In this document: positions 31,183 through 42,437 of the stretch, piece by piece
Position numbering within the stretch: the first letter of the stretch is position 1
Layout of the letters: each line of letters opens with the position of its first letter
Origin: Lutraria lutraria
Lineage: Eukaryota; Mollusca; Bivalvia; Venerida; Mactridae
Reading direction: 5' to 3'
Length of the DNA: 64,000 bases
Assembly (NCBI GenBank): GCA_964023205.1
Contig: OZ026835.1
Span: 13,970,414-14,034,413 of the forward strand
Notes under the pieces: model-generated
What the model was told of the DNA's origin: nothing
What the model saw: the letters and a program-made list of their open reading frames with translations, nothing else
Database searches by the model: none
Position numbers and translations under genes: made by a program

Positions 31183-32469
31183 CTAATTGGAGGGTCTTAA
31201 AACTATGGTTTTGGATTTGAGGGGAGCATGCTTGTCAATAAGTAATGATAGTCCATGGGTATACACCTCAACAAGTTCATCCACGTCTGATGTGTGCAGT
31301 CCACTTTTCAAAATATCTGAGGATTCAATGTCTTTTTTGAATTTATTGATGTCAATCGATTTTAACTTTCTTAAATTCACAGTTCTTCTGATAGGTGCAG
31401 GTTTAGCAGCACATGCATTAAACACTACTGCAAAATGATCATGTGACGTCTTTCCAATGTTGTCAGGTAGGCCAGGATCGGATATTTCTACATGTGAGAC
31501 AGACGTGTCGGTGTCTCTTGTAATTACCACATCCAGTGTGTGGCCAGCCACGTGAGTTGCCCCAGTAACGTGCTGCCGCATGCCGCAAGATTAAAGTATA
31601 CTAGTAAACTTTACAGAGTCTGAGTTCAAAAGATTGTCAAGGTGGATGTTCAGATCTCCAACAACTATGATGTTACTTTCTGTTGTTACAACTTTGGCCA
31701 GAAACGACGGCCACTCATTTTCCAGGAAAGAACTAGTTTTTAGACCGTTTTTAGTGGTTGGTGGTGGTCTATACACAACAGCCAGATGCAGAGAATAGTT
31801 CCTGATGGCTACAATGCATTCCATGTGTTCAAAAGTGGTGAAAACTTTATCATTGGTGGAAGTTAGAAGCTGAATATCTAGAGCGGTTTTATATACAACT
31901 GCAACTCCCCCTCCACATCCATAGCAAGGGACATGCTTGATTTTGTAACCATTGGGAACAAGTTCAGCAATGCAAGATTTGTCAGAGGGTCCCCCGAGCC
32001 ATGTTTCAGTTACAGCAACAATATCATAGTCATTAGATGATACGTAATCTGAAAGGGCAAGACTTTTGTTTTTGACTGACCTTGGATTTAAACAACACAC
32101 TTTTATATAAGTTTGGCCTTTGCAAACAGTGAACGTTTCACATTTGATCCTCTTCAGATCATGAGGTTGGGAATTATTTTCATTTATAGGATTGGTTCTA
32201 GAAGATAAATTTGGCACTATAGTAGATATTTCTTGGGGAAGTGTTTGAATGTTTAGTAAATTTACACCATCGTTAAGGTCCCATGTGCGTTTATACGGAC
32301 CCCCTCTTGTACCCCTAAACTTCAGTATTTCTAACTGTTTTAATATTGTCAATGTATGGGGATCAGGTTTTAAAGGTGATAATTTCCCAATCCCATACAG
32401 GTAACCCCTATTGTATTGTATAATCCCTGGTATACAATGGACCATTTTTTGCCAGAGGCAAATACACAT
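31183..32469 (-). pseudogene. LINE-A APE-type endonuclease, one frame break
   Basis: The frame 32469-31591 (292 codons) carries an N-terminal extension with RGTRGG, then the apurinic-like endonuclease motifs: NPRSVKNKS, AVTETWLGG (catalytic Glu), GGGVAVVYK, VYRPP and GDLNIHLDN. The last part, with HTLDVVITR and SHDHFAVVF (the SDH box altered to SHDH), continues in another frame at 31581-31183. So there is a shift near 31582-31595. Confidence 0.8.
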
Positions 32470-32578
32470 TAATATTTTCAGGTAAAAATTGTACTAAAAA
32501 GTAAAATATTTACACAAAACTCAAAATTTCACAAAATTTACAAACAATTTAGACACAAAAAGTACATGTATACAAACA

Positions 32579-33712
32579 AGAGGGCCAAGATGGCCCTATA
32601 TCGCTCACATGACAATCACTGTTCACTCATTAAAACATTGTTTTGAACCGGTGACCTAATTTTTGACCCCAGACGACTTATGTTCGAATTTGTCTTACAT
32701 ATCATTAAGACAAACAGTCTGACTAGGTTTGGTGAAGATACGATCAAAATTTGACATCTACAGTGTTAATAAGGTTTTCCTAAGATTTGACATTGTGACC
32801 TGGTTTTTGACCCTAGGTGACCCATATTTGAACTTGTCCTTAATATCATTAAGACAAACAATCTGACAAGGTTTAGCCAAGATCAAATCAAAACCATGAC
32901 ATTTAGAGCTTTTACAAGATTTTTACCTAAGATTTGACCTTGTGACCCAGTTTTTGAACCCGGCTGACCCATGTTCATCCTTGACCCACATATCATTGAG
33001 GCAAACATTTTGACAAGGTTTGGTGAAGATCCAATTAAAACTGTGACATCTACAGTGTTAACAAAGTTTTCCTAAGATTTGACCTGGTGACCTAGTTATT
33101 GACCTCAGATGACCCATATTTATACTTGACCGTTATATCATTAAAACAAACGATTTGACAAAGTTTGGTGAAGATCCAATAATAACTGTGAAATCTACAG
33201 TGTTAACATGGTTTTTCATAAGATTTGACCTAGCGACCTAGTTTTTGACCCAAGATGACCCATGTTCGAACTCGTCCAAGATATTAAGAAGACAAACATT
33301 CTGACAAGGTTTCATGATCATCCAATCAAAACAGTGACTTCTAGAGTGTTCACAAGGTTTTCCAGCAATTTGCCCTAGTGACCTAATTTTACTACAGAAA
33401 TGACCCATTATCAACCTTGACCTACATATTATTAATATAAACATTCTGACAAAGTTTCATGAAGATAAAGTCAAAACAGTGATTTCTAAAGTGTTCACAA
33501 GGTTTTCCCTTATTTGGCCCTGGTGACCTAGTTTTTGACCCAAAATGGCCCAATATCGAACTCGTCTGAGATTTTGTTGATATTAACGTTATGACCCAGT
33601 TTTGCTAAAATTGAGCCCCTAGTGTGGTCACAACAAAAAGTTTCACGACGCACGACGCCGGACGCCGGATGGAGAGTGATCCTAATAGCTCACTTTGTGA
33701 CATGTGAGCTAA
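32579..33712 (+). repeat. Hairpin repeat family F1, copy A
   Basis: Opens with an AGGGCC-AAGAT-GGCCCT hairpin (32581-32597) and TCGCTCACATGACAATCACTG. About seven ~145-bp internal units follow (AAGACAAACATTCTGACAAGG, TCTACAGTGTTAACA, GACCTGGTGACCTAGTTTTTGACCC). It closes with CGACGCCGGA and the hairpin AGCTCAC..GTGAGCT (33688-33710). The copy at 36.3 kb has the same orientation and unit order. Confidence 0.9.
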
Positions 33713-33729
33713 AAAGAATACCTCCATAA

Positions 33730-36300
33730 ACATTCACAGCAAATTCCACAGCAATCACAGCAGTAATTCTGTTGATTTTAATCCAAAAATAAGAGAGCAC
33801 AAATGTTGCAGCCTACACTTGGCGCATTACACCACTTGACACTTGAACCTTGGTTTGGAGCCAAACAACACAGACTCTGTCTTCCCCAAATGCACAAATA
33901 ACCTATTACAAATCAACCATTCACGGAGAATATTTATTTCTGAGCTCAATACTGATTCAATTTCAGGCCTATCTTTACCAGACCAAAATACCTGAATCAT
34001 CTACATACATGTACAGTAACAACTTATTCTTCACTGCACCAGACATGTCATTCACATAGATATGAAGCAACAATGGGCCTAGAATAAAGCTCTGGGGAAC
34101 ACCACATGATATTGTTGCTCGAGAACAGTGGTTACCACCAACATCCACCAATTGATGTCAATCGGACAAGTATGAATTAAGTAAACCACTGAACAGTAAT
34201 TAACCTTTGAGAGACGTAGTGCCTTCAACTTCATCAACAGAATGCGATGATCCACAGTATCAAAGGCTTTATGTAAGTCCAACAATATTACCTTTATCCA
34301 TTTGGAACCTAATATAATCTGAAAGATGAATGAGACATGTGTCAGTACAGAAACATTGCCTGAAAGTCTGGACTGGAAATCATACAGGAAATTATTTGAA
34401 GACAGATATTCTTCAACTTGATCAAAGATAACCTTTTCCAGTGCTTTGGACAAAACACTTAAAACTGAGACTGGACGATAGTTACCAACTTCTGTCTTGT
34501 CATTTTTCTTGAAAAAAGGAACAACTCGAGCTGACTTCAGGTCATTGGGCGCAGAACCCTGGATAATGGATAAATTAACTATGTGGGTGAGTGGGGCTGA
34601 AATCATTGGGGCCGCATCTTTAACAAAGAGCGAGGGGATACCGTCTAACACAGTAGCTTTGTTTGAATTAAGATAATTCAAATATTTAAAAATCTTGCTT
34701 TCAGAGACTAATGAAAAACAAAAACTATTAGCTTTGACTCCTTTTAATGATAAAAATTGAACACAAAACTACTGCTGAAAATATTGTGACATGGTAGAAG
34801 TTTGTTTTTCAACTAATTTTGAAGCAACTGTAGTGTAAAAAGATTTGAACTCTTCAGCCACTTTAGACTCGTCAAAGCGAATGTCATCATCTACTTTTCA
34901 AATCAATGTTACATTCTGCCTGACCCTTTTTGGATGGAAGACCTAAATTTTTCAAATATTTCCACAAAGATTTAGGATCTGACTTATTATTTTCTAAAGA
35001 TTCTGTAAAATAGTTCTTCTCTAAGCTTCAAATGTAACATATTGTACTTTATTCCTACATGCTCTAAAGTGTTTCAAATTATCTTCAGTTTTGTCTTCTT
35101 TGTACATTGAAACATTGTACATTTTTACAACTGTTAAAAACACTTAAGGCCTATCAATAACTATTTTGTGCAATGACACATTCCTTATCAAACCATTCTG
35201 TTTTGTCTAACGCAGAAAAACCTACAAACTTCGATGTATGAGAATTGTTATAATAGTCTTCAAAAAAAATTATCAGCCAAGTGACATCTTTCAAAACATT
35301 TTGAAAAACCCAACACAACATAATCAATACAAGACTGGATAGGTTCAATATTTGTAACTAATTGATTAATTAGCGGTAACTGGACAATAAGACTAATTCT
35401 AAATTGGGCTTTGTGTTTCTGAGACCATTTATATTTTGTATAAACCTTGTCTTGTTTGCTTTGAAAGTTGTTAACACAACATAATGAAAAATTTAGAGGT
35501 GCGTGATCTGATCACTCCATTCATTAATACTGTTGACACTAAAGCATATGAGACTAATAAAATTACATTCTTTGCATAACAAATTAATAGACTACCACTG
35601 ATGCACCATTTCGTGACAAAAAAGTGAACAAGCCTCGGTTGTCACCTATTCTTCCATGCACATGGATTTACACAAATCTAGAAGTTTGGACTTTGTATAG
35701 TACAAGGCCCTGCTGCTAAATTCATCGCGAACATAATCCTCATTGTCAAACATATTATTTATGCTAACAAAATCGTGTTTCAAACCTACCCTGCTGTTAA
35801 AATCACCACATACAAAAGGACATACATCACCAAGATTATTGTAATAATTTACATCAGTTTCTAACAATTCAAAGAACTCAATGCTTACAACATCATAGGC
35901 TGGAGAATTCTCATTCCTTAAGTAAATGCCACATAAATAAATATCATTACTTGTTTTAAGAAATGTGTGATCAAGTTATAACCATATCATTGAATTCTGG
36001 TGAGTTTTAACAAAATTTTGTTATACCATTTTTGATTGATTCTTTGTAATACAGTACTATTCCCCCACTACACCTAGATCCTTGCCTGCCTTATCATGCT
36101 GAAAGTTTCTATAGATGTTGTGACATACATAACCAGATATATCCATTTTACTATCACTAGATGCCCATGATTCATACAAAAATATAGTATCATTATTAAC
36201 AATAACATTCACAAAATCGTAACATTCCATCTTTTCACTTGTGAGCCCATTAACGTTTCATGACAGAATTTTAACTTGGCCCCCTCCTCTATCCCCTAGA
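33730..36300 (-). pseudogene. LINE-B endonuclease and reverse transcriptase half, degraded
   Basis: From about 36290 the minus strand shows an endonuclease (NVNGLTSEKM, FLYESWASSD, VCGDFNSRVG) broken by several stops. RT follows from 34681 (NYRPVSVLSVLSKALEKVI, LDLHKAFDTVDH, then a GVPQ-like and a YVDDSG box near 33990-34010). It ends with WLICNRLFVHLGKTESVLFGS near 33870. The downstream portion resumes at 28857, so LINE-B is split by LINE-A and F1 copy A. Many frame breaks mark it as older than both. Confidence 0.75.
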
Positions 36301-36342
36301 ACACAAAATGCCATGAAGTACAAGTCTGTGAAAAATACACAC

Positions 36343-37613
36343 AAGAGGGCCAAGATGGCCCTATATCGCTCACATGACAATCACTGTGCACTCATTAAAA
36401 CATTGTTTTGAACCAGTGACCTAGTTTTTGACCCCAGATGACCCATGTTAAAACTTGTCCTACATATAAATAAGACAAACATTCTGACAAAATTTGGTGA
36501 AGATCCAATCAAAACCATGAAAACTACAGCATAGACAAGGTTTTCCTAAGATTTGACCTTGTGACCTAGTTTTTGACCCCAGAAGACCTATGTTCGAATT
36601 TGTCTTACATATCATAAAGACAAACATTCTGACTAGGTTTGGTGAAGATACGATCAAAATTTGACATCTACAGTGTTAATAAGGTTTTCCTAAGATTTGA
36701 CCTTGTGACCTGGTTTTTACCCTAGGTGACCCATATTTTAACTCCTCCTTAATATCATTAAGACAAGCAATCTTACAAGGTTTGGCCAAGATCCAACAAG
36801 ATTTTTACCTAAGATTTGACCTGGTGACCCAGTTTTTGACCCCGGCTGACCCATGTTCAACCTTGGCCCATATATCATTGAGGCTAACATTCTGACAAGG
36901 TTTTGTGAAGATCCAATTAAAACTGTGACATCTACAGTGTAAACAAAGTTTTCCTAAGATTTGACCTGGTGACCTAGTTATTGACCCCAGATGACCCATA
37001 TTTATACTTGACCGTTATATCATTAAAACAAACGATTTGACAAAGTTTGGTGAAGATCCAATAATAACTGTGAAATCTACAGTGTTAACATGGTTTTTCA
37101 TAAGATTTGACCTAGCGACCTAGTTTTGACCCAAGATGACCCATGTTCAAACTCGTCCAAGATATTATGAAGACAAACATTCTAACAAGGATTCATGATC
37201 ATCCAATCAAAACAGTGACTTATAGAGTGTTCACAAGGTTTTCAAGCAATTTGCCCTAGTGACCTAGTTTTTCACCGGAAATGACCCATTATCAAACTTG
37301 GCCTACATATTATTAAAATAAACATTCTGACAAAGTTTCATGAAGATCCAGTCAAAACAGTGATTTCTAAAGTGTTCACAAGGTTTTCCCTTATTTGGCC
37401 CTGGTGACCTAGTTTTTTACCCAAAATGGCCCAATATCGAACTCGTCTGAGATTTTGTTGATATTAACGTTCTGACCCAGTTTTGCTAAAATTGAGCTAA
37501 AAATGTGGCCCCTAGTGTGGTCACAACATAAAGTTTGACGCCGCACGACGCACACCGCACGACGCCGGATGGAGAGTGATCCTTATAGCTCACTTTGTGA
37601 CATGTGAGCTAAA
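36343..37613 (+). repeat. Hairpin repeat family F1, copy B
   Basis: Same start hairpin (AGGGCC..GGCCCT, 36346-36362), same unit order and same terminal AGCTCAC..GTGAGCT hairpin as copy A. It carries one additional internal unit and so is about 140 bp longer. Its start lies ~45 bp from the 5' end of LINE-B. Confidence 0.9.
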
Positions 37614-38764
37614 ATCCTGATGACAGCATGCACAACAAACAGTACACATGGGAAGCTTCACTGAATTCAAATCTTCTATTCATTGTATTGAAAAAAAGAT
37701 GACATAATATTACGAATGAAACCTGACAAGAAGGTGCCAGGTAGCACACACAAAATGTTGTATACAGATACACAGACAGATGCATTGGACAAGCTGAATG
37801 AAGTATTCCTACAACTTTGTACTGTGAAGAGTATAAAACTACAATTTGTCAATTTTTGGTGTATTTCAATAATAACATATTTTTCTACAGCTGAGCTGCA
37901 GACTTTAAAGATCCACATTAAGAAATCATATAAAGAACTTATAGGTACTTTTGACTAGGTTCACCTGAAATTACAAAAGAAATGAGTTTAAAAATGTACT
38001 ACCGGGTATTTGTCACATTCATATTTTGTACTTTCAACAAACAACAAATATTTTAGGTGCCTTGTGTTTCTCACAGTCTGGTTTACAATGTGTAAACCAT
38101 TTAATTGTCACAGACTCTTTAGGCTTACTAGCTGTACCATATTCATCTTTGTTTTCTTAGTATTTGCTTACTTTTCTTTTTTGCATGTCACAACTGCACG
38201 ACACTTTGAATGAATAAATTTGTATTTGCATTCTAAAACAGATGTCAAATGTTTTCATCGCAATAAATATTTACAGTATTCCCACTCACGCTCATCTGTG
38301 CAAAGAAAAATAACATATGTGCATACCTGCACAAAAAAATGTAGAAAAGAACAAAATATAAAAGAAAAAATAAGAGTGTCATATTTTTGGTGCATATAAT
38401 GTGCATTCCCACATCCCACTCGATACTCAGTCTATTTTAAGTCCGTACAATACGCCTGAACAAATTTTTGCCTGGTGAATTATGATTGAAAATCATGTGA
38501 CTATCCAAAAATACTATTAACTTGTTATTGTGAATGCAGAAACTGCTGGTTTTAAATTCAATTAGTATTCTTCTGTACAAATATCAGCAATTCCACAAAA
38601 CCTACTTGGCCGGAAATACATAAAAATCCCCCGCCACTATATATTCAGAATTTTTGTGTACAAAGTATACAGGCCGTCCCTATTACCACCTTCCTAACTC
38701 TAAATACAAGTGTTAAAATGCACGACAGTACAAATCTGCAATCATATGACCATTTAATTCTCAT
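37614..38764. other. No gene recognised
   Basis: AT-rich sequence. A short plus-strand stretch at 37891-37943 is bordered by TTTTTCTACAG and GTACTT and reads AELQTLKIHIKKSYKELI. It could be a small exon, but nothing else supports it. Confidence 0.35.
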
Positions 38765-40810
38765 TTAAGCAATTCTTCTTGTCAAAAACCTCTACCTAGC
38801 AACTACAGACCAATTTCACTTCTAAATACAGTAGAAAAAGTATTCGAACGCATTGTCTTTAAACATGTGTTTAATCATCTAAGAGAACTTCAGTTTCTTA
38901 CTCCTGTTCAATCTGGATTTGTCCCTGGCGATTCTACTGTCAATCAACTCACTTACATCTATAATACGTTATGTAAAGCACTTGATGATGGTCTAGAAGT
39001 CCGTACACTTTTCTTTGACATTAGTAAGGCCTTTGACAAGGTATGGCACAAGGGTCTGCTTGTGAAACTTCAATCGGCAGGAATAACAGGGGCTCTGTTG
39101 CGTTGGTTCTCTATCTTTCTGGTAGACGTCAACGTGTTGTTCTTCCAGGTGCAGCTTCGCAATGGTGCGAAATAAGAGCAGGTGTTCCACAAGGTTCAAT
39201 ACTAGGGCCGTTATTATTTCTTATTTTCATTAATGATATCGTTATTGATATTGAATCATCGATAAACCTTTTTGCAGACGACACAAGCCTGTATGTTGTT
39301 GTCTCAGATCCTAATACTGCTGCTTATCAACTTCAAAGTGACATTGATAAAATTACATCATGGGCTGAAAAATGGCTAGTGTCCTTTAATCCAGCGAAAT
39401 CCGAATCTTTACTATTATCAAAAAAGCGAAATCGACCTGATCATCCTGATTTACAAATGCTTGGTCAATACATTCCAAATGTCACTGTCCATAAACATCT
39501 TGGAGTTAGCATTACTGATGATGCCAGTTGGCATGTACACATTGATTCTGTCGTTGATAAAGCATGGAAAAAAGTAAATATAATGAGAAGATTGAAGTTT
39601 TTGTTAGACCGTAGAACACTGGAAATCATCTATTTATCTTTTATTCGACCAAGTCTTGAGTACGCTGATGTTCTTTGGAGCAATGCTACTAAAGATGACT
39701 ACGACAGACTTGACAAAGTACAAAATGAATGTGCCCGTATAGTCACGGGCGCAACAAGATTAGTTTCATTAGAACGACTCAAACAAGAAAGTAATTGGGA
39801 ATCTCTATCTGACAGAAGACACAAACATAGAATAACACACTTCTATAAAATGTATTATGACCTTGTACCAGAATACTTATCTTCTCTCGTCCCAAGACAG
39901 CAAAATACTCGGTATCATCTTAGAAATATAGAAGACATTCCTAGAATTAATTCTAGAACAACTCTTTATTTTAACTCATTTCTCCCTACTTCAATTCGTG
40001 AGTGGAATGCTCTTCCTCTTGAAACAAGGAATTTACAACCACTTTCAGCTTTTAAGAAGCATTTAAACAGAAACATGACCAGATTACCATCATACTATTT
40101 CTCGGGTCCAAGAAAACTTCAAGTTCTACACACCCGTCTGAGAACCAAATGCAGTTCACTTAATTATCACTTGTACCTATGTAATATTTCCCAGTCAGCA
40201 CTCTGTACATGTGGGAAAATTGAATCCAATTATCATTTCTTCTTTGAGTGTCGATTTCTTCAAGAGCCCCGTGATACTCTTTTTAACCATTTAGATAACT
40301 ATGAAATCTGTTTAGATGTTCTTCTTTTTGGTGATTCAACCCTCTCAGATCAAGAAAATACATTCATTTTTAATCAGGTCCAAGTCTACATACGTGACAG
40401 CAATAGATTCACATGAAGTACTATGCATAATGCTTGAGAAGCCTCTTTCTTCTTCATTTCTACACACACCCTTCTCTCTCTCTTGATTTATACAGTAATA
40501 TTCCTTTCCCGCTGTGTTACTGTCTAAGTTTTTTCATACTGTTTTCTGAATTATTTTTACTTTTTGATCACAAGACCCATATCCCTATCTCTGTATGATT
40601 TAATCTTAAATCTATTTTATACATACCAATAGTTAAATTGTTGAATAGTTCTTGAAATATAACTGGAAGTCTATCCAAGGAGAAGAATTTAATAAGACGT
40701 TGTCTTCCATTCCAATCCTTTCCAAAATTGATGTTAAATTTTGTATATTTACATATATGTACAATGTATTATAGACGGGAATAAATATGTTTAAACTTAA
40801 AAAACATAAA
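38765..40810 (+). pseudogene. LINE-D, 5'-truncated jockey/CR1-like element
   Basis: Starts inside RT (NYRPISLLNTVEKVFERIV), then FDISKAFDKVWHKGL, GVPQGSILGPLLF, LFADDTSLY (catalytic FADD) and LGVSITDDASW. The post-RT domain follows (IRPSLEYADVLWSNAT, WNALPLETRN) with a C-terminal Cys-rich CTCG..H..C motif near residues 405-425 of the second frame. One 1-nt shift near 39112-39122 moves the frame from 38867-39175 into 39043-40416; from there 457 codons are open to the stop. The 3' UTR ends with AATAAATATG near 40781 and an A-rich tail. The missing endonuclease half reflects 5' truncation during retrotransposition. It is much better preserved than LINE-B. Confidence 0.85.
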
Positions 40811-41251
40811 AATACTCTCAATAACAGCGTTTTAATTTCCAGTATTCGTTGAACTCACAGACTGAACTTCGCTTTTGAGAAAAAATGTGTTTATTGACTT
40901 TTTAACCACTCCGTATCGCTAATTATATCGACCAATGAAAACCGTCAAAAACATGTTACGTCACTGAGAGGGAAAACAAAAATGGCTGCCTTCATGAAAC
41001 AGCTCTAAAAGGTCAATACTCTAATGTTTTGCTTAGAAATCTGTATTTTATGTAGAAATCTAAATGTTAGTAATTACTTCCATGTCAAATTGTGCATGCA
41101 TTAAACGTCCGTCTATTTACCGGGCGAAATATCCTTGCATCGACGAAAACATAAGAAGCCAGGATACTGAATTATGAACAATAAATTGACTTGACTGTAG
41201 AAATGATATAAATCATCAATGAAAAATGTTTTAAAGCTGCGGCATGCAATG

Positions 41252-41426
41252 CAGGGTTCTCAATAAGTTTGTGGCCAACAGGCCCAAAATCTAGACTAAC
41301 AGGCCTGCTAGAGGGGGTCTGGGCATTTTCTATCAATATTTTATGAACTTTTGAGATTCCTAGCAGGGCCAAACACATTTCTAAGTGGCTAAATTGGCCT
41401 GCAGCCTGCTGTTATTGAGAACCCTG
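41252..41426. mobile_element. 175-bp MITE with CAGGGTTCTCAATAA ends
   Basis: CAGGGTTCTCAATAA at 41252 is repeated in inverted form ending at 41426. GCAATG lies directly outside both ends (41246-41251 and 41427-41432) as a target-duplication candidate. CAGGG ends are common in hAT-like MITEs, but those duplicate 8 bp, so the superfamily is uncertain. Confidence 0.75.
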
Positions 41427-41432
41427 GCAATG

Positions 41433-42223
41433 TAAACAATAGTCTGGTTCCCTGCCTACAAATGCCTGGCAGAAACGGAAGTGGAGGTGATATGCATGTG
41501 ACAGTCATTGTTATTATCCGGGCATCGGCGGTAATAGCATCACCGCGGATATGGGCATACATACAAGGGATACTGCACAACACAACTGGTGAAGACTGAA
41601 GCTACGACCCCGGGTACCCAGAACACACAGAACTTTATTGATTTGTTTGATCCTAAATATTTGTATATCCCTTTCGTCACTGGTGATATGGAATTATAAA
41701 TTATAACAACCTTGTTTGAAGCTAAATACAAGGACACAAATATCGCAAATTCGCGAAAACATATGACATTCACATAACCAGCAGTTATAACACAAACAGT
41801 CAACAATTACATTTCAACGTTTAGTGCATCACATTTTATCAACAGGAATCAACACTTACGAGGTAGTAGTTCATAAACAGGAGACAACTTCTGTAAATTA
41901 ACATGGGAAGAACTTCCATAGGCCTGGACGCCATGTGATCTCCGTGATCTTCACAAGGGAGACAAAAATGAATGACTAAAATAAAAGGACTGAAAGCTCC
42001 CGAAACATGGGTCATTCACAAAGTCTGATCGTCTAGAGACCCTCGATTGTCTTAAAGTCTAAGTTAAAAATAAAACATTCAAAATTTATCATAGAAAATG
42101 CATACATTTATTGTAAGTTGACATATAAAATTTGTATATAATTAGTCATTTAATAAGTTATTCTGTTTTGTTATGTTCTGGTTAGTTTAATATAAAATAA
42201 GTCACTGCAAGCCAATAGATGTG
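41433..42223. other. No gene recognised
   Basis: Non-coding. Several short open frames exist on the minus strand (41389-41806) but none has recognisable motifs. Confidence 0.4.
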
Positions 42224-42437
42224 TTTGTTTGTTTGTGGTTTTTCACATTAACAACATAAAGGTGTTCAAGTACTGGAGTCCTATCCTCAGTGAGCAACTG
42301 CCTACTTTTTCACATAAAGAGACATGGTCAGTAGCTGGGCTCGATTCCATGACCCTCTATATATCAATGAGAGGTTACAGTAATTTGAAGTCAGCGACCT
42401 TGACTGCTCGACCACTGAGGTGGGTCGCACTGCCTAG
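42224..42437 (-). repeat. tRNA-derived SINE, copy 2
   Basis: Minus-strand homologue of the SINE at 22926: A box TGGTCGAGCAG at about 42404-42414 and B-box-like GGAATCGAGCCC at about 42339-42350, with the same body. It ends in (CAAA)n, seen as TGTTTGTTTGTTTGTGG at 42222-42238. Confidence 0.75.

Larger units (their letters stand above)
28858..32577 (-). mobile_element. LINE-A, CR1/L2-type non-LTR retrotransposon, near full length
   Basis: Reads on the minus strand from about 32577 to a (TAA)n tail at 28858-28870. It encodes an APE-type endonuclease and a reverse transcriptase (separate entries) and has a ~430-bp 3' UTR ending AGCACTTTTGAACGTGTAATTACATG and GGGCTATATAAATATGCTATG. The same 3' UTR end occurs at 52.08-52.35 kb. 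Several stops and frameshifts disable it. The YADDSQLY box and the endonuclease-RT layout point to the CR1/L2 group. Confidence 0.8.

Noticed and set aside
36460..36999. Similar short minus-strand ORFs (LGSKTRSQGQILGKPC-like)
   Set aside because: They are antisense readings of the ~145-bp units of F1 and recur with each unit; no start, splice or domain logic.
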